A stretch of 64,000 nucleotides of DNA from Dactylorhiza incarnata (GCA_033032865.1 JAWHQI010000612.1:371001-435000); one strand, 5' to 3'. Positions 10,757 through 25,170 are shown, counted from the first letter of the stretch. Made by a program: numbers and translations. Notes: generated by a model not told the origin, from the sequence alone.

Positions 10757-13296
10757 ATGGATAAACCCCAAGATATACCCCTAGACAAACCCTTAGGTAC
10801 ACCCCTATATAAACCCCTAGATAAATCTATAGAAAAATCCCTGGATAACCTCTTAGATAAACCCTTAAATAAACCACTAGATAAACCCCTAGATAAATTG
10901 ATAGATAAACCCCTCGATAAGTTGATATATAAACCTCTAGATAAATTACTAGTTAAACACGTGATAAACCCCTAGATATACCCATAGATAACCTCTAAGA
11001 AAAACTCTTAGATAAACCCCTATATAAACCCTTAGATAAAACCCGAAAAAAAACCACTACATAAACCCCTAGATAAATCCTCTAGAAACTCCTAGATAAA
11101 CCCCTACATAAGCCCCTAGATAATCCCCTAGATAATCCCATAGATAATCCCTAGATAATCCCCTAGATAATCCCCTAGATAAACCCTAAGATTAACCTCT
11201 AGATAAACCACTAGATAAACCACAAAATAAACCCCTAGATAAACCCATAGATAAACACCTAGATAACCCATAAACCTATATATAAACCCCTAAATGAACC
11301 CTTAGATAAACTCCTAGATAAACCCCTAGATAAACACTTAAGTAGATCTATAGATAATCCACTTGATAAACTCCTAGACAAACCCCTAGATAAACTCCTC
11401 GTTAAATCTATGATAAACTCTTAGATAAACCCATAAATAAATCCCTAGATAAACCCCCTAGATAAACCCTCAAGAAAAACCCCTAAATAAACTCCTAAAT
11501 AAACCCCTATCTAAACCCCTAAATAAACCCCTAGAAAAATGCCTAGATAAACCCCTAGATCAACCCCTTGACAAACTCCTAGATAAGCCCCTATATAAAC
11601 TCATTGATGAACCCCTAAATAAACTCCTATAAAAACACCTAGATAAAAACATACATAAACCCCTAGATAAATCTATGATAAACCCTTTGATAAACCCATT
11701 GATAAACCATTAGCCCTAGATAAACACCTAGATAAACCCCTAGATAAACCCCTAAATAAATTCCTAAATAGTTCCCTAGATAAACCCCATGATAAACCCA
11801 TAGATAATACCCTAGATAAACTACTAGATAAACTCTTAGATAAACCCTTAGATAGACCCCTAGATAAACCCTAAAATAAACCCCTAGATAAACTCATAGA
11901 AAAACCATTAGATAAACCCTTGATAAACACCTAAAAAAACCCTAGGTAAACCCCTAGATAAACCCCTAAATAAAACTTTAAATAAACCCCTAGATAAACC
12001 CCTATATAAACCTCTTAAATAAACCCATGGATAAACCCCAAGATATACCCCTAGACAAACCCTTAGGTACTCCCCTATATAAACCCCTAGATAAACCCAT
12101 AGATAAATCTATAGAAAAATCCCTGGATAACCTCCAAGAAAAACCCCTAGATAAACTGCTAGATAAACCACTAAATAAACCACTAGATTATCCCCTAGAT
12201 AAACCCTTAGATAAATTGATAGATAAACCCTTTGATAAATTGATATATAAACCTCTAGATAAGCCCCTAGATAAACTCCTAGTTAAACATGTGATAAACC
12301 CCTAGATATACCCATAGATAAACTTCTAGACAAACCCATAGATAAGCCACTAGATAAACCCCTAGATAAACCCACATATAAACCCCGAGATAAACCCCTA
12401 AGAAAACACCCATAAAACCACTACAAAAACCCCTAGATAAACCCTCTAGATAAACCCCTAGATAATCCTCTAGATAAACCCCTAGATAATCCCCTAGATA
12501 ATCCTTTAGATAAACCCTAGATTAACGTCTAGATAAACCACTAGATAAACCACTAGATAAACCCCTAGATAAACCCTTAGATAAACCCCTAGATAAACAC
12601 CTAGATAAACTCATAAACCCATATATAAACCCCTAAATGAACCCTTAGATAAACTCCTAGATAAACTCCTAGATAAACCCCTAGATAAACACCTAAGTAG
12701 ATCTATAGATAAGCCACTAGATAAACTCCTAGACAAACCCCTAGATAAACGCCTAGATAAACTCCTAGTTAAATCTATGATAAACTCTTAGATAAACCCA
12801 TAGATAAATCCCTAGATAAACCCATAGATAAACTCCAAAATAAACCTCTATCTAAACCCCTAAATAAACCCCTAGATAAATGCCTAGATAAACCCCTAGA
12901 TCAACCCTTAGACAAACTCCTAGATAAACCCCTAGATAAACTCCAAGTTAAATTTATGATAAACCCTTAGATAACCCATAGATAAACCTCTAAATAAACC
13001 CCTAGATAAACCCCTAGATAAACTCCTAAATAAACCCCTAGATAAACACTAGATAAACTCATAGATAAATCCCTAGATAAACCCTGAGATAAATTCCTAA
13101 ATAAACCACTAGATAAAATCTTAGATAAACCCCTTGTAATCTCCTAGATAATCCTCTTGATAAACCCCTAGATAAATATCTAGATAACCTCATAGATAAA
13201 TCCCTGGATTAACCTCAGATAAACCCACATATAAACCCCAAGATAAACCCATAAACCCCTAGATAAACCCCTAGATGAACAACTAAATAAACTCCT
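10757..13296. repeat. Tandem pair of about 1.27-kb higher-order units
   Basis: The sequence beginning ATGGATAAACCCCAAGATAT at 10757 recurs at 12027, a spacing of 1270 bp, with the same order of unusual monomers after it (the CCTTAGGTAC variant, then TCCCTGGATAACC, then AAATTGATA pairs). The right end is set by unit length and is approximate. Equivalent pairs start at 17698/18943 and 47660/48921, and a weaker one at 42427/43679. Confidence 0.7.
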
Positions 13297-16200
13297 AGAA
13301 AAAGACCTAGACAAACACATATAAAATCTATAGATAAACCCCTACATAAAACCTAGACAAACCACTAGATAAACCCCTAGATGAATATATGATAAACCCT
13401 TCAATAAACCCATAGAAAAACCCTTAGATAAACCCCTAGATAAACCCCTAAATAAATTTCTAAATAAACAACTAGAAAAACCCTTAGAGAAACCCATTGA
13501 TAAACTCGTAGATAATCCCAATATAAACCCCTAGACAAACATCTAGATAAATTCGTAGATAAACCTCAAGATAAACCCCTAGATAAACCATTTGATAAAC
13601 CCATAGATAAACCCCCAAATAAACCCTTGATAAACACCTAAATAAACCCATAGGTGAACCCCTAGATAAACCCCTAAATAAACTTCTAGATAAACCCCTA
13701 GATAAACCCCTATAAACCGCTTAAATAAACCAATGGATAAACCCTATGATAAACCCCTAGACAAACCCTTAGATATTACCCTATATAAACCCCTAGATAA
13801 ACTCCAAGATAAACCCCTAGATAAACCTTTAGATAAATCCGTTGAAAATCCCTAGATAACCCTAGGTATACCCTTAAGTAAACCCCAATATAAACTCCAA
13901 AATAAACCCCTAGATAAACCACCTAGATAAACCCCTAGATAAGCCCCAAGATATACCCCTACACCAACACTTAGATAATCCCCTATAAAACCGCTAGATA
14001 AACCCCTAGGTAACCCCTGGATTAACCCCTTCATAAACACCTAGGTAAACACATAGATAAACCCTTAGATAAACACATAGATAAACCCCTACATAAACCC
14101 ATAGATAAACTCCAAGATAAACACCTAGATAAACCCCTACATAAACTCCTACATAAAACCCTAGATAAACCCCTTAAAAACCCCTCGATAAACCCCTAGA
14201 TAAGCCCCTAGATAATCCCCTAGATAATCTCCTAGATAAACTCCTAGATAAACCTCTAGATGAACCCCTAGATAAACTAGTAGATAAATCCCCAAATAAA
14301 CCACTAGATGAATCCTTAGATAAATTCCTAGATAAACCCTAGATAAACACTTAAGTTGATCTATAGATAAACCACTAGATAAACTCCTAGACAAACCACT
14401 ATATAAACAACTCGGTAAACTCCTAGTTAAAGTTGTGATAACTCTTAGATAAATCCCTAAAAAATCCCTAAATAAACCCCTAGATAAACCCCTAGATAAA
14501 CCCTTACAAAAACCCTAGATAAACTCCTAGATAAACTCTTAAATAAACACATAAACCACTAGAGAAACCTGTAGATGAAACCCTAGATAAACTCCTAGAT
14601 AAACCTATAGATAAAGACCTAAATAAATCTATAGATAAACCCCTAAATGAAACCCTAAACAAACCCATAGATAAACTCCAAGGTAAACCCCTAGTAAAAT
14701 CTGTGATAAACCTCTAAATAAACCTCTAGATAAACTCTTAGATATCTCCTTAGATAAATCCATTGATAAACCCCTAGAAAACCCCTAGATAAACACCTAA
14801 ATAAACCCATAGTAAACTCCTAGATAAACCCCCAGATAAAATCCAAGTTAAACCTGTGATAAACCCCTAGATCTACCCATAGATAAACCCTAAGATAAAC
14901 CCATGGATAAACCCTAGATAAATCCCTAAATAAACCACTAGATAAAACCCTGGATAAACACCTAAATAAACTCCTAGATAAACCCCTAGAAAATCCCTTA
15001 GATAATCACCTAAATAAACCCCTTGATAAACCTCTTGATTAACCCCTGGATAAACCCCTAAATAAACTCCTCGATAAACCTATAGATAAACTCATAGATA
15101 AACCCATAGATAAACCCCTAGATAAACCCCTAGATAAACTCCTAGATAAACCCCTAAATAAACCTCTAACAAATCCCCTAGATAATCCCCTAGATAAACC
15201 TCTAGATAAACCCATATATAAACCCCGAGATAAACCCATATATAAACTCCTAGATAAACCCCATAAACTCCTAGATAAACCCCTAGATAAAATCATAAAC
15301 TCTTATATAAAACCCTAGATGAACCCCTAGATAAACTCCTAGATAAATCCCTAGATAAACACCTAAATATTTCTATAGAAAAACCCCTAGATACAACCCT
15401 CGACAAACCCCATAATAAACCCCTTGTTAAATCTATGATAAACCCTTAGATAAACCCATACCTAAACCCCTAAATAAACCCTTAGATAATCCCCTAGATA
15501 AACGCCTAGATAGACCTCAAGATAAACCCCTATATAAACCCCTAGATAAACTCCCATATAAACTCCTAGATAAACTCATAGATAAACCGCTAGATAAACC
15601 CTTGATAAACACCTAAATAAACCCATAGGTAAAACCCTAGGTAACCCTTAGGTAAACACCTATATAAACTCCTAAATAAACCTCTACATAAACCCCTATA
15701 TATATAAACCCCTAGATAAGCCCCAAGATATACCCCTAGATAAACCCTTATATAATCCCCTATATAAACTGCTAGATAAACCCCTAGATAAAAAAGACAT
15801 AGATAAAACCCTAGATAAATCCACTGATAAACCCCCAGATAAACCCCTAGATAAAACCCTTGATAAACTCCTAGATAAACCCCTAAATTAACCCCTAAAT
15901 AAACACATATACCCCTAGATAAACCCCTAGATGAACACCTAGATAAACTCTTAGATACATCCCTAAATTAATTAATAGATAAACTCATAGATAAATTGAT
16001 ATATAAACCCCTAGATAAACCCCTAGATAAACCCCTAAATAAACTACTAGTTAAACCCGTGATAAACCCCTAGATAAACCCATAGATAAATCCCCTAAAT
16101 AAACACCTATATAAACCCCTAAATAAACCCCTTGATAAACTCATAGATAAACCCATAGATAAACCCCCAGATAAACCCCTAGATTAACTCCTAGATAAAC

Positions 16201-17697
16201 TCCTAGATAAACACCTAAATAAACACTTAGATAAACCCCTAAAAAAATACCTAGATAAACCCCTAGATAAACCCCAATATAAAATCCTAGATAAACTACT
16301 AGATAAACACCTAGATAACCCACTAGATAAACTTGTAGATAAACCCCTATATAAAACTCTAGATAAACTCGTAGATAAACCCCTAGAAAAACCCATACAC
16401 CCCTAGATAAACCCATATATGTACCCCGAGATAAACTCCTAGATAAACAACAAAGTAAATTTATAAATAAACCTCTAGATAAACTCTTAGACGAACCCCT
16501 CGATAAACTCCTAGATAAACTCCTAGTTAAATCTGTGATAAACCCTTAGATAAACCCACAGATAAACCCCTAGATAAACTCTTAAATAAACCCCAAGATA
16601 AACCCCTAGATAAACACCTAGATAAACCCCTAGATAAACCCATTGACAAACCCCTAGATAAACCCCTAGATAAATCTATGATAAACCCTTCGATAAACAC
16701 ATAGATAAACCCTTAGATAAACCACTAGATACACTCCTAGAGGAACCCCTAGATAAACTCATAGATAAACACCTAAGTAAATTTATAAATAAAACTCTAG
16801 ATAAACTCCTAGACGAACCCCTCGATAAACCCCTAGATAAACTCCTAGGTAAATCTTTGATAAATCCATAGATTAACCTATAGATAAACCTCAAGATAAA
16901 CCCATAGATAAACTCCTAAATAAACTCCATAGATAAACCCCTAGATAAACCCTAAATAAACCCCCTAGATAAACCCCTAGATAAACTCCTAAATAAACCC
17001 CCTAGATAAACCCCTAAATAAACCCTTAAATAAACACCTAGAATAAACCCATAGATAAATCCCTTGATAAACCCCTAGATAAATTTCTAAATAAACTACT
17101 AGATAAATCCTTTGATAATCCCCTAGATAAACCCATAGATAAACCCCTAGATAAACCTCTATATAAACTCCTTGATAAACCCCTGGATAAATCTCTAGAA
17201 AACCACCAGAAAAACCCCTAGATAAACCCACAAACCCCTATATAAACCCATTCATGAACCCCTAGATAAACTCTTATATAAACACCTAGATAAACACCTA
17301 CATAAATCTATAGATAAACTCCTAGATAAATCTATGATAAACCCTTCGATAAACCAATAGATAAACCTTTAGCCCTAGATAAACACCTAGATAAACTCCT
17401 AGATAAACCCGTAAATAAATTCCTAAATAATTCCCTAGATAAACCATATAATAAACCCCTAGATAATACCCTAAATAACCCCCTAGATAAACCTCTAGAT
17501 AAACTCCAAGATAAACCCCTAGATAAACCCTTAGATAAACCCCTAGATAAACCCTAAAATAAACCCCTAGATAAACCCATAGAAAAACCACTAGATAAAC
17601 CCTTGATAAACACCTAAATAAACACTAGGTAAACCCCTAGTTAAACCACTAAATAAACCTCTAGATAAACCCCTATATAAACCTCTTAAATAAACTC

Positions 17698-20180
17698 ATG
17701 GATAAACCCCAAGATATACCCCTAGACAAACCCTTAGGTACTCTCCTATATAAACCCCTAGATAAACCCCTAGATTATTCTATAGAAAAATCCCTGGATA
17801 ACCTCTTAGATAAACCCCTAAATAAACCACTAGATAAAGCCCTAGATTAATTGATAGATAAACCCCTCGATAAATTGATATATAAACCTCTAGATAAACT
17901 TCTAGTGAAACACGTAATAAACCCCTAGATATACCCATAGATAACCTCTAAGAAAAACTCCTAGATAAACCCCTATATAAGCCCCTATATAAACCCCTAG
18001 ATAAAACCCTAGAAAAACCACTACAAACCCCTAGATAAATCCTTTAGAAACCCCTAGATAAACCCCTAGATAAGCCCCTAGATAATCCCCTAGATAATTC
18101 CCTAGATAAACCCTTAGATTAACCTCTAGATGAACCACTATATAAACTACTAAATAAACCCCTAGATAAACCCCTAGATAAACCCCTAGACAAACACCTA
18201 GATAAACTCATAAACCCATATATAAACCCCTAAATGAACCCTTAGATAAACCCCTAGATAAACACTTAAGTAGATCAATAGATAAGCCACTTGATAAACT
18301 CCTAGACAAACCCCTAGATAAACCCCTAGATAAACTCCTAGTTAAATCTATGATAAACTCTTAGAAAAACCCATAGATAAATCCCTAGATAAACTCCCTA
18401 GATAAAGCCCCAAGATAAACCCCTAGATAAACTCCTAAATAAACCCCTAGATAAATGCCTAGATAAACCCCTAGATCAACCCCTAGACAAAATCCTAGAT
18501 AAACCCGTATATAAACCCATTGAAGAACCCCTAAATAACCTCCTATAAGAACACCTAGATAAACACCTACATAAATTTATAGATAAACCCCTAGATAAAT
18601 CTATGATAAACCCTTCGATAAAACCATCGATAAATCATTAGCCCTAGATAAACACATAGATAAACCCCTAGATAAACCCCTAGATAGACCCCAAAATAAA
18701 TTCCTAAATAATTCCCTAGAAAAACCCCATAATAAACTCCTATATAATACCCTAGATAAACCTCTAGATAAACTCTTAAATAAACCCCTAGATAAACCCA
18801 TAGAAAAACCAATAGATAAACCCTTGATAAACACCTAAATAAACCCTAGGTAAACCCCTAGATAAACACCTAAATAAACCTCTAGATAAACCCCTAGATA
18901 AACCCCTAGATAAACCCCTATATAAACCTCTTAAATAAACCCATGGATAAACCCCAAGATATACCCCTAGACAAACCCTTAGGTACTCCCCTATATAAAC
19001 CCCTAGATAAACCCATAGATAAATCTATAGAAAAATCCCTGGATAACCTCCTAGAAAAACCCTAGATAAACTCCTAGATAAACCACTAAATAAACCACTA
19101 GATTAACCCCTAGATAAATCTCTAGATAAATTGATATATAAACCCCTCAATAAATTGATATATAAACCGCTAGATAAACCCCTAGATAAATTCCAAATTA
19201 AACATGTGATAAATCCCTAGATATACCCATAGATAAACTCTAAGATAAACTCCTAAATAAACCCCTAGATAAACCCCTAGATAAACTCCTAGATAAACCC
19301 TAAGATAAACCCCTATATAAACCCCCTAGATAAACCCCTAGAAAAACCACTACAAAAACCCCCTAGATAAACCCTCTAGATAAACCCCTAGATAAACCCC
19401 TAGATAAGCCCCTAGATAATCCCCTAGATAATCCCCTAGATAAACCCCTAGATTAACCTCTAGATAAGCCACTAGATAAACCACTAGATAAACTCCTAGA
19501 TAAACCCTTAGAATAACTCCTAGATAAACACCTAGATAAACCCATAAACCCATATATAAACCTCTAAATGAACCCTTAGATAAACTCCTAGATAAACCCC
19601 TAAGTAAACACCTAAGTAGATCTATTGATAAGCCATTAGATAAACTCCTAGACAAAATCCTAGATAAACTCCTAGATAAACTCCTAGTTAAATCTATGAT
19701 AAACTCTTAGTTAAACCCATAGATAAACCCCTAGATAAACCCATAGATAAACTCTTAAATACACCCCGATCTAAACCCCTAAATAAACCCCTAGATAAAT
19801 GCCTAGATAAACCCCTAGATCAACCCTTACACAAACTCCTAGATAAACCCCTAGATAAACTCCCAGTTAAATTTATGATAACCCTTAGATAACACGTAGA
19901 TAAACCCCTAAATAAATGCCTAGATAAACCCCTAAATAAACTCCTAAATAAACCCCTAGATAAACCCCTATATAAACTCATAGATAAATCCAAAGATAAA
20001 CACCGAGATAAATTCCTAAATAAACCACTAGATAAAATCTTAGATAAACCCCGTGTAATCTCCTAGATAATCCTCTTGATAAACCCCTAGATAAATCTTT
20101 AGATAACCTCCTAGATAAACCCCTGGATAAACCTCAGATAAACCCACATATAAACCCTTAGATAAACCCATAAACCCCTA
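17698..20180. repeat. Tandem pair of about 1.25-kb higher-order units
   Basis: The landmark monomers at 17698 recur at 18943 (1245 bp). Preceding landmark TCTATGATAAACCCTTCGAT recurs with the same spacing (near 17330 and 18598). The right end is approximate. Confidence 0.65.
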
Positions 20181-22904
20181 GATAAACCCCTAGATGAACA
20201 ACTAGATAAACTCCTAGATAAAGCCCTAGACAAACACCTATAAAATCTATAGATAAACCCCTAGATTAAACCATAGACAAACCCTAGATAAACCCCTATA
20301 TAAAACCCTAGACAAACCCCTAGATAAACCCCTAGATGAATCAATGATAAACCCTTCAATAAACCTATAGAAAAACACTAAGATAAACCCTAAATAAATT
20401 TCTAAATAAACAACTAGATAAACCCATTGATAAACTCCTAGATAATGCCTAGATAAACCCCTAGATAAACCTCTAGATAAATTTGTAGATAAACCTCAAG
20501 ATAAACCCCTAGATAAACCCTTTTGATAAACCCCTAGATAAACCCATAGATAAACCCCTAAATAAACACTTGATAAATACCTAAATAAACCCATAGGTGA
20601 ACCCCTAGATAAACCCCTAAATAAACCTCTCGATAAACCCCTAGATAAACCCCTATAAACCCCTTAAAAAAACCAATGGATAAACCCTAAGATATACCCC
20701 TAGACAAACCCTTAGATATTACACTATATAAACCCCTAGATAATGTCCAAGATAAACCCTTAGATAAATCCATTGATAAACCCCTAGGTAGACCCTTAAG
20801 TAAACCCCTATATAAACTCCTAAATAAACCCCTAGATAAACCCATATATAAACCCCCTAGATAAACCCCTATATAAGCCCCAAAATATACCCATACACCA
20901 ACCCTTAAATAATCCCCTATATAAACCGCTAGATAAACCCCTAAATAACCCCGAGATTAACCCCTGGATTAACCCCTTTCATAAGCACTTAGAAAAACAC
21001 ATAGATAAACCCCTAGATAAACCCATAGATAAACACATAGATAAACCCCTACATAAACACCTAGATAAACCCCTAGATAAACACCTAGATAAACCCCTAT
21101 ATAAACCATAAGATAAACCCCAAGATAAACCCCTTAGATAAACCCCTAGATAAACCCCTAGATAAGCCCCTAGATAATCCCCTATATAATCTCCAAGATA
21201 AACTCCTAGATAAACCTCTAGATGAACCCCTAGATAAACCAGTAGATTAACCCCTAGATAAACCACTAGATGAACCCTTAGATAAATTCCTAGATAAACC
21301 CCTAGATAAATACTTATGTAGATCTATAGATAAACCACTAGATAAACTCCTAAACAAACCCCTATATAAACCCCTCGATAAACTCTTAGTTAAAGTTGTG
21401 ATAAACTCTTAGATAAACTCATAGATAAACCCCTAGATAAACTTCTAAATAAACTCCTAAATAAACACCTAGATAAACCCCTAGATAAACCCCTAGATAA
21501 ACCCCTAGGTAAACACCTAGATAAACCCCTATATAAATTCCTAAATTAACCACTAGATAAACTCGTTGATAAACCCCTAAATAAACACCTAAATAAACCC
21601 CTAGTAACCCCTACATAAACCCCTAGATAAACTCCTAGTTAAACCCGTGATAAACCCCTAGATATACCCATAGATAAACCCCAAGAAAAACCCCTAGATA
21701 AACCCCTAGATAAACCCCTATATAAAACCCCAAGATAAAACCCCTAAATACACCCCTAGAAAATCCCCTAGAAAATCTCCTAGATAAACCTCTAGATAAA
21801 CCTCATGATAAACCCTAGATAAACCCCTAGATAAACCCCTAGGTAAACCCCTAGATAAACCCCTAGATAAACCAATAAATAATCCTTTAGATAATCCCTT
21901 AGATAAACCCCTAGATAAACCTCTAGGTAAACCCCTAGATAAACCCAAATATAAACACCTAGATTAACACATAGATAAACTCTTAGATATACCCCTAGAT
22001 AATCTCATAAACTCTTAGATAAACCCCTAGATGACCCCCTAGATAAACTCCTAGATAAACACCTAAAAAATCAATAGATAAACCCCTAGATACACTCATA
22101 GACAAATCCCTAAATAAACCCCTTGTTAAATCTGTGATAAACCCTTAGATAAACCCCAAGATAATCCCCTAGATAAACCCCCAGATAGACATCTAGATAA
22201 ACTTTTAAATAAACTCATGGATAAACCCCCTTGATAAAATTACATATAAACCCCTGGATAAACACTTAGATAAACCTCTAGATAAACCCTTAATAAACAC
22301 CTATATAAACCCATATTTAACCCATAGGTAGCCTTCAGGTAAACACCTATAAAAGCCCCTAAATAAACCCCTAGATAAACCCATGTATAAACTTCCTAGA
22401 TAAACCCCTAGATAGGCCCCAAGATATACCCCTAAAAAACCCTTTGATAATCCCCTATATAAACTGCTAGATAAACCCCTAAATAAACACATATATAAAC
22501 CCTTAGATAAATCCATTGATAAACTCCTAGATAAACCCCTAGATAAACTCCTAGATAAACCCTTACATAAACCACTAGATAAACCCATATACCTCTAGAT
22601 AAACCACTAGATGAACCCCTGGATAAACCTCGAGAAAAATTGATAGATAAATCCCTAAATAAGTTGATATATAAACCATTATATAAACCCCTTGATAAAC
22701 TCCTAAATAAATCTCTAGAGAAACTCATAAACCCCTAGATAAACCCCTAGATGAACCACTTTATAAACACTTAAGTAGATCAATAGATAAACCACTAAAT
22801 AAACTCCTAGACAAACCCCTAGATAAACTCTTAGTTAAATCTGTGATAAACCCATAGATAAACACCTAGATAAACCCCTAAATAAACCCCTAGATAAACT
22901 TCTA

Positions 22905-23000
22905 AATAAAACCCTAGATAAACCCCTAGATAAACCCCTAGATAAACCCCTAGATAAACCCCTAGATAAACCCCTAGATAAACCCCTAGATAAACACCTA
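22905..23000. repeat. Locally homogenised run of the 12-bp monomer
   Basis: About seven consecutive copies of CCCCTAGATAAA with almost no change, unlike the degenerate surroundings. This points to recent slippage or unequal exchange. Confidence 0.8.
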
Positions 23001-23693
23001 GATAAACCCCTAGATAAACTCCTAGATAAACCCCAGGATAAATCCCTAGATAAATTCCTAAATTAACCACTAGATAAACCCCTAGATAAACCTCTTGATA
23101 AACCTCTAGATATTCCCCTAGATAAACTCCTAGATAAACACCTAAATAAAACCCTAGATAAAACCTAATCCCCTAGATAAACCTCAGATAAACCCAAAAT
23201 AAACCACTAGATAAACCCCTAGACAAAACCCTAGATAAACTCTTAGATAAACCCCTAGATAAACCCATTAACCACTAGATAAACCCCTAGATGAAATCCT
23301 AGATAAACACTTAGATAAACGCCTAAATAAATCTATAGATAACCCCCTAAATAAACTCAGAGAAAAACATCTAGAAACACCCCTAATTAAATATGTTGTC
23401 AACCCTTAGATAAACCCTTAGATAAACCCTTAGATAAACCTCTAGATAAACTCCTAGATAAACCCCTAGATAAACCCCTAGATAAACCCATAGATAAAAC
23501 CTAGATATATAGCTAAATAAACCCATAGTAAACCCCTAAATAAACCCCTAGATAAACTCTTAGTTAAACCCGTGATAGACCCCTAGATAAACCTATAGAT
23601 AAACCCAAAGATAAACCCCGAGATATACCCCTAGATAAACCCCTAAATAAACCCCTATATAAACCCCTAGATAAATCCCTAGATAAACCCCTA

Positions 23694-23698
23694 GATAA
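23694..23698. repeat. Target site duplication GATAA, left copy
   Basis: GATAA directly before the terminal TG of the 5S-derived cluster; repeated at 25449-25453. GATAA is part of the satellite monomer, so chance identity cannot be excluded. A paralogous unoccupied site at 26214-26218 supports it. Confidence 0.7.
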
Positions 23699-23977
23699 TG
23701 TAACAGTCCTGGCCCAAGCCTCACCGGGTCTTGCCGCCCCAGGAACTGCCAGCACCGGCGGCCCAGGCCCATTCTGGGATCAGCCTGACCAAGCCCATCC
23801 CGAGTCACTGGCCCCGTCCTAGGACACTAGCGCCCCACCGGTTCAGCCTGACCACCACTGGTCAACAACAAGCCTGCAGGCCGTACACCCCAACCCCTCT
23901 CTGGCCTACCACAGGGCACAACGGGTTGTTGGAGGGGGGCACGAACCCACAACCTCCCTTCGATGAGAATTGAGCCA

Positions 23978-24070
23978 GTTAAGCGGCAGCGCGCGGACTT
24001 CCCAGGAGGTCACCCATCCCGTGACTACTCCAGCCCGAGCATGCTTAACTACGGAGTACTTTCAATTCTC
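23978..24070 (-). ncRNA. 5S rRNA-derived sequence, minus unit
   Basis: Reverse complement of the 24083-24175 segment with few differences. The two are separated by about 12 bp, so a transcript across both would fold into a long hairpin. Confidence 0.8.
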
Positions 24071-24082
24071 AGCTCAGTTGGT

Positions 24083-24175
24083 GATGAGAATTGAAAGTAC
24101 TCTGTAGTTAAGCATGCTCGGGCTGGAGTAGTCACGGGATGGGTGACCTCCTGGGAAGTCTGCGCGCTGCCGCTT
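24083..24175 (+). ncRNA. 5S rRNA-derived sequence, plus unit 1
   Basis: Contains GTAGTTAAGCATGCTCGGGC and, further on, GGGATGGGTGACCTCCTGGG. These match the A-box/intermediate-element and C-box regions of plant 5S rRNA, with the following GAAGTC also conserved. The first third of 5S rRNA is missing or unrecognisable and the 3' end diverges, so this is a promoter-bearing derivative and not a functional rRNA gene. RNA polymerase III transcription is possible. Confidence 0.8.
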
Positions 24176-24448
24176 AACTGGCTCAATTCTCATCGAAGGG
24201 AGGTTGTGGGTTCGTGCCCCCCTCCAACAACCCGCTGTGCCCTGTGGTAGGCCAGAGAGGGGTTGGGGTGTACGGCCTGCAGGCTTGTTATTGACCAATG
24301 GTGGTCAGGCTGAACCGGTGGGGCGCCAGTGTCCTAGGACGGGGCCAGTGACCCGGGATGGGGTTGGTCAGGCCGATCCCAGAATGGGCCTGGGCCGCCG
24401 GTGCCGGCAGTTCCTGGGGCGGTAAGACCCGGTGAGGCTTGGGCCAGG

Positions 24449-24480
24449 ACTGTTACAAAAAGTGCACTTTTTGTAACAGT
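24449..24480. repeat. Perfect 32-bp palindrome joining two element units
   Basis: ACTGTTACAAAAAGTG followed by its exact reverse complement. It contains the terminal TGTTACA of one unit and the terminal TGTAACA of the next, inverted one. Confidence 0.9.
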
Positions 24481-25015
24481 ACTGGCTAGCCAACCCCGGG
24501 CCCCTAGCCCAGTACTGCCAGCACCGACGGCCCAGGCCCATCCTAGGAGCGGCCTGACCAGACAACACTGGCCCCGTCCTAGGACACTGGCACCATCGGT
24601 TCAGCCTGACCACAACTGGTCAACAATAAGCCTGCAGGTCGTACACCCCAACCCCTCTTTGGCCTAGCACAGGGCACATCGGGTTATTGGAGTGGGGCAC
24701 GAACCCACAACCTCCCTTCGATGAGAATTGAGCCAGTTTTTGTAACAATCCTGGCCCAAGCCCACCGGGTCTTGCATCCCCAGGAACTGCCGGCACCGGC
24801 GGCCCAGGCCCATTCTGGGAGCGGCCTGACCAAGCCCATCCCGGGTCACTGGCCCCGTCCTAGGACACTGGCGCCCCACCGGTTCAGCCTGACCACCACT
24901 GGTCAACAACAAGCCTGCAGGTCGTACACCCCAACCCCTCTCTGGCCTACCACAGGGCACAGCGGGTTGTTGGAGGGGGGGCACGAACCCACGCCCTCCC
25001 TTGACGAGAATTGAG

Positions 25016-25056
25016 CCAGTTAAGCTGCAGCGCGCGGACTTCCCAAGAGGTCACCC
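25016..25056 (-). ncRNA. 5S rRNA-derived fragment, truncated
   Basis: The minus strand keeps only the 3' part, from GGGTGACCTC onward. The A-box half is deleted. It abuts the inverted unit starting near 25072. Confidence 0.65.
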
Positions 25057-25071
25057 AATGCAGCTCAATTG

Positions 25072-25170
25072 GTGATGAGAATTGAAAGTACTCCGTAGTT
25101 AAGCGTGCTTGGGATGGAGTAGTCACGGGATGGGTGACCTCCTGGGAAGTCCACGCGCTGCCGCTTAACT
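25072..25170 (+). ncRNA. 5S rRNA-derived sequence, plus unit 2
   Basis: Reads CTCCGTAGTTAAGCGTGCTT and then GGGATGGGTGACCTCCTGGG. It is closer to plant 5S rRNA than unit 1 (GCGTGCTTGGG retained). The internal promoter elements look intact. Confidence 0.8.

Larger units (their letters stand above)
8438..23698. repeat. Degenerate 12-bp satellite, block 2
   Basis: 15.3 kb of the same CCCCTAGATAAA array in the same orientation. Monomers differ from each other at roughly one to three positions. Long-period structure is visible through recurring unusual monomers. One such landmark is a monomer group containing AAGATATACCCC followed by CCTTAGGTAC (10757, 12027, 17698, 18943). Another is AAACCACCAGAAAAA (near 10352 and 17197). 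A nearly perfect run occurs at about 22905-23000. No gene is supported; long frames encoding repeating VYLG, RGLS or DKPL tetrapeptides follow from the 12-bp period. Confidence 0.95.

Noticed and set aside
10757..10975. Plus-strand frames of the form DKPLDKPLDK (also 12027-12305, 31673-31891)
   Set aside because: Same artefact on the + strand. Their shared start is a higher-order-repeat landmark, not a conserved gene start.
24083..24175. A functional 5S rRNA gene
   Set aside because: The first third of 5S rRNA is missing and the 3' end diverges; units are embedded in an element with target duplications.
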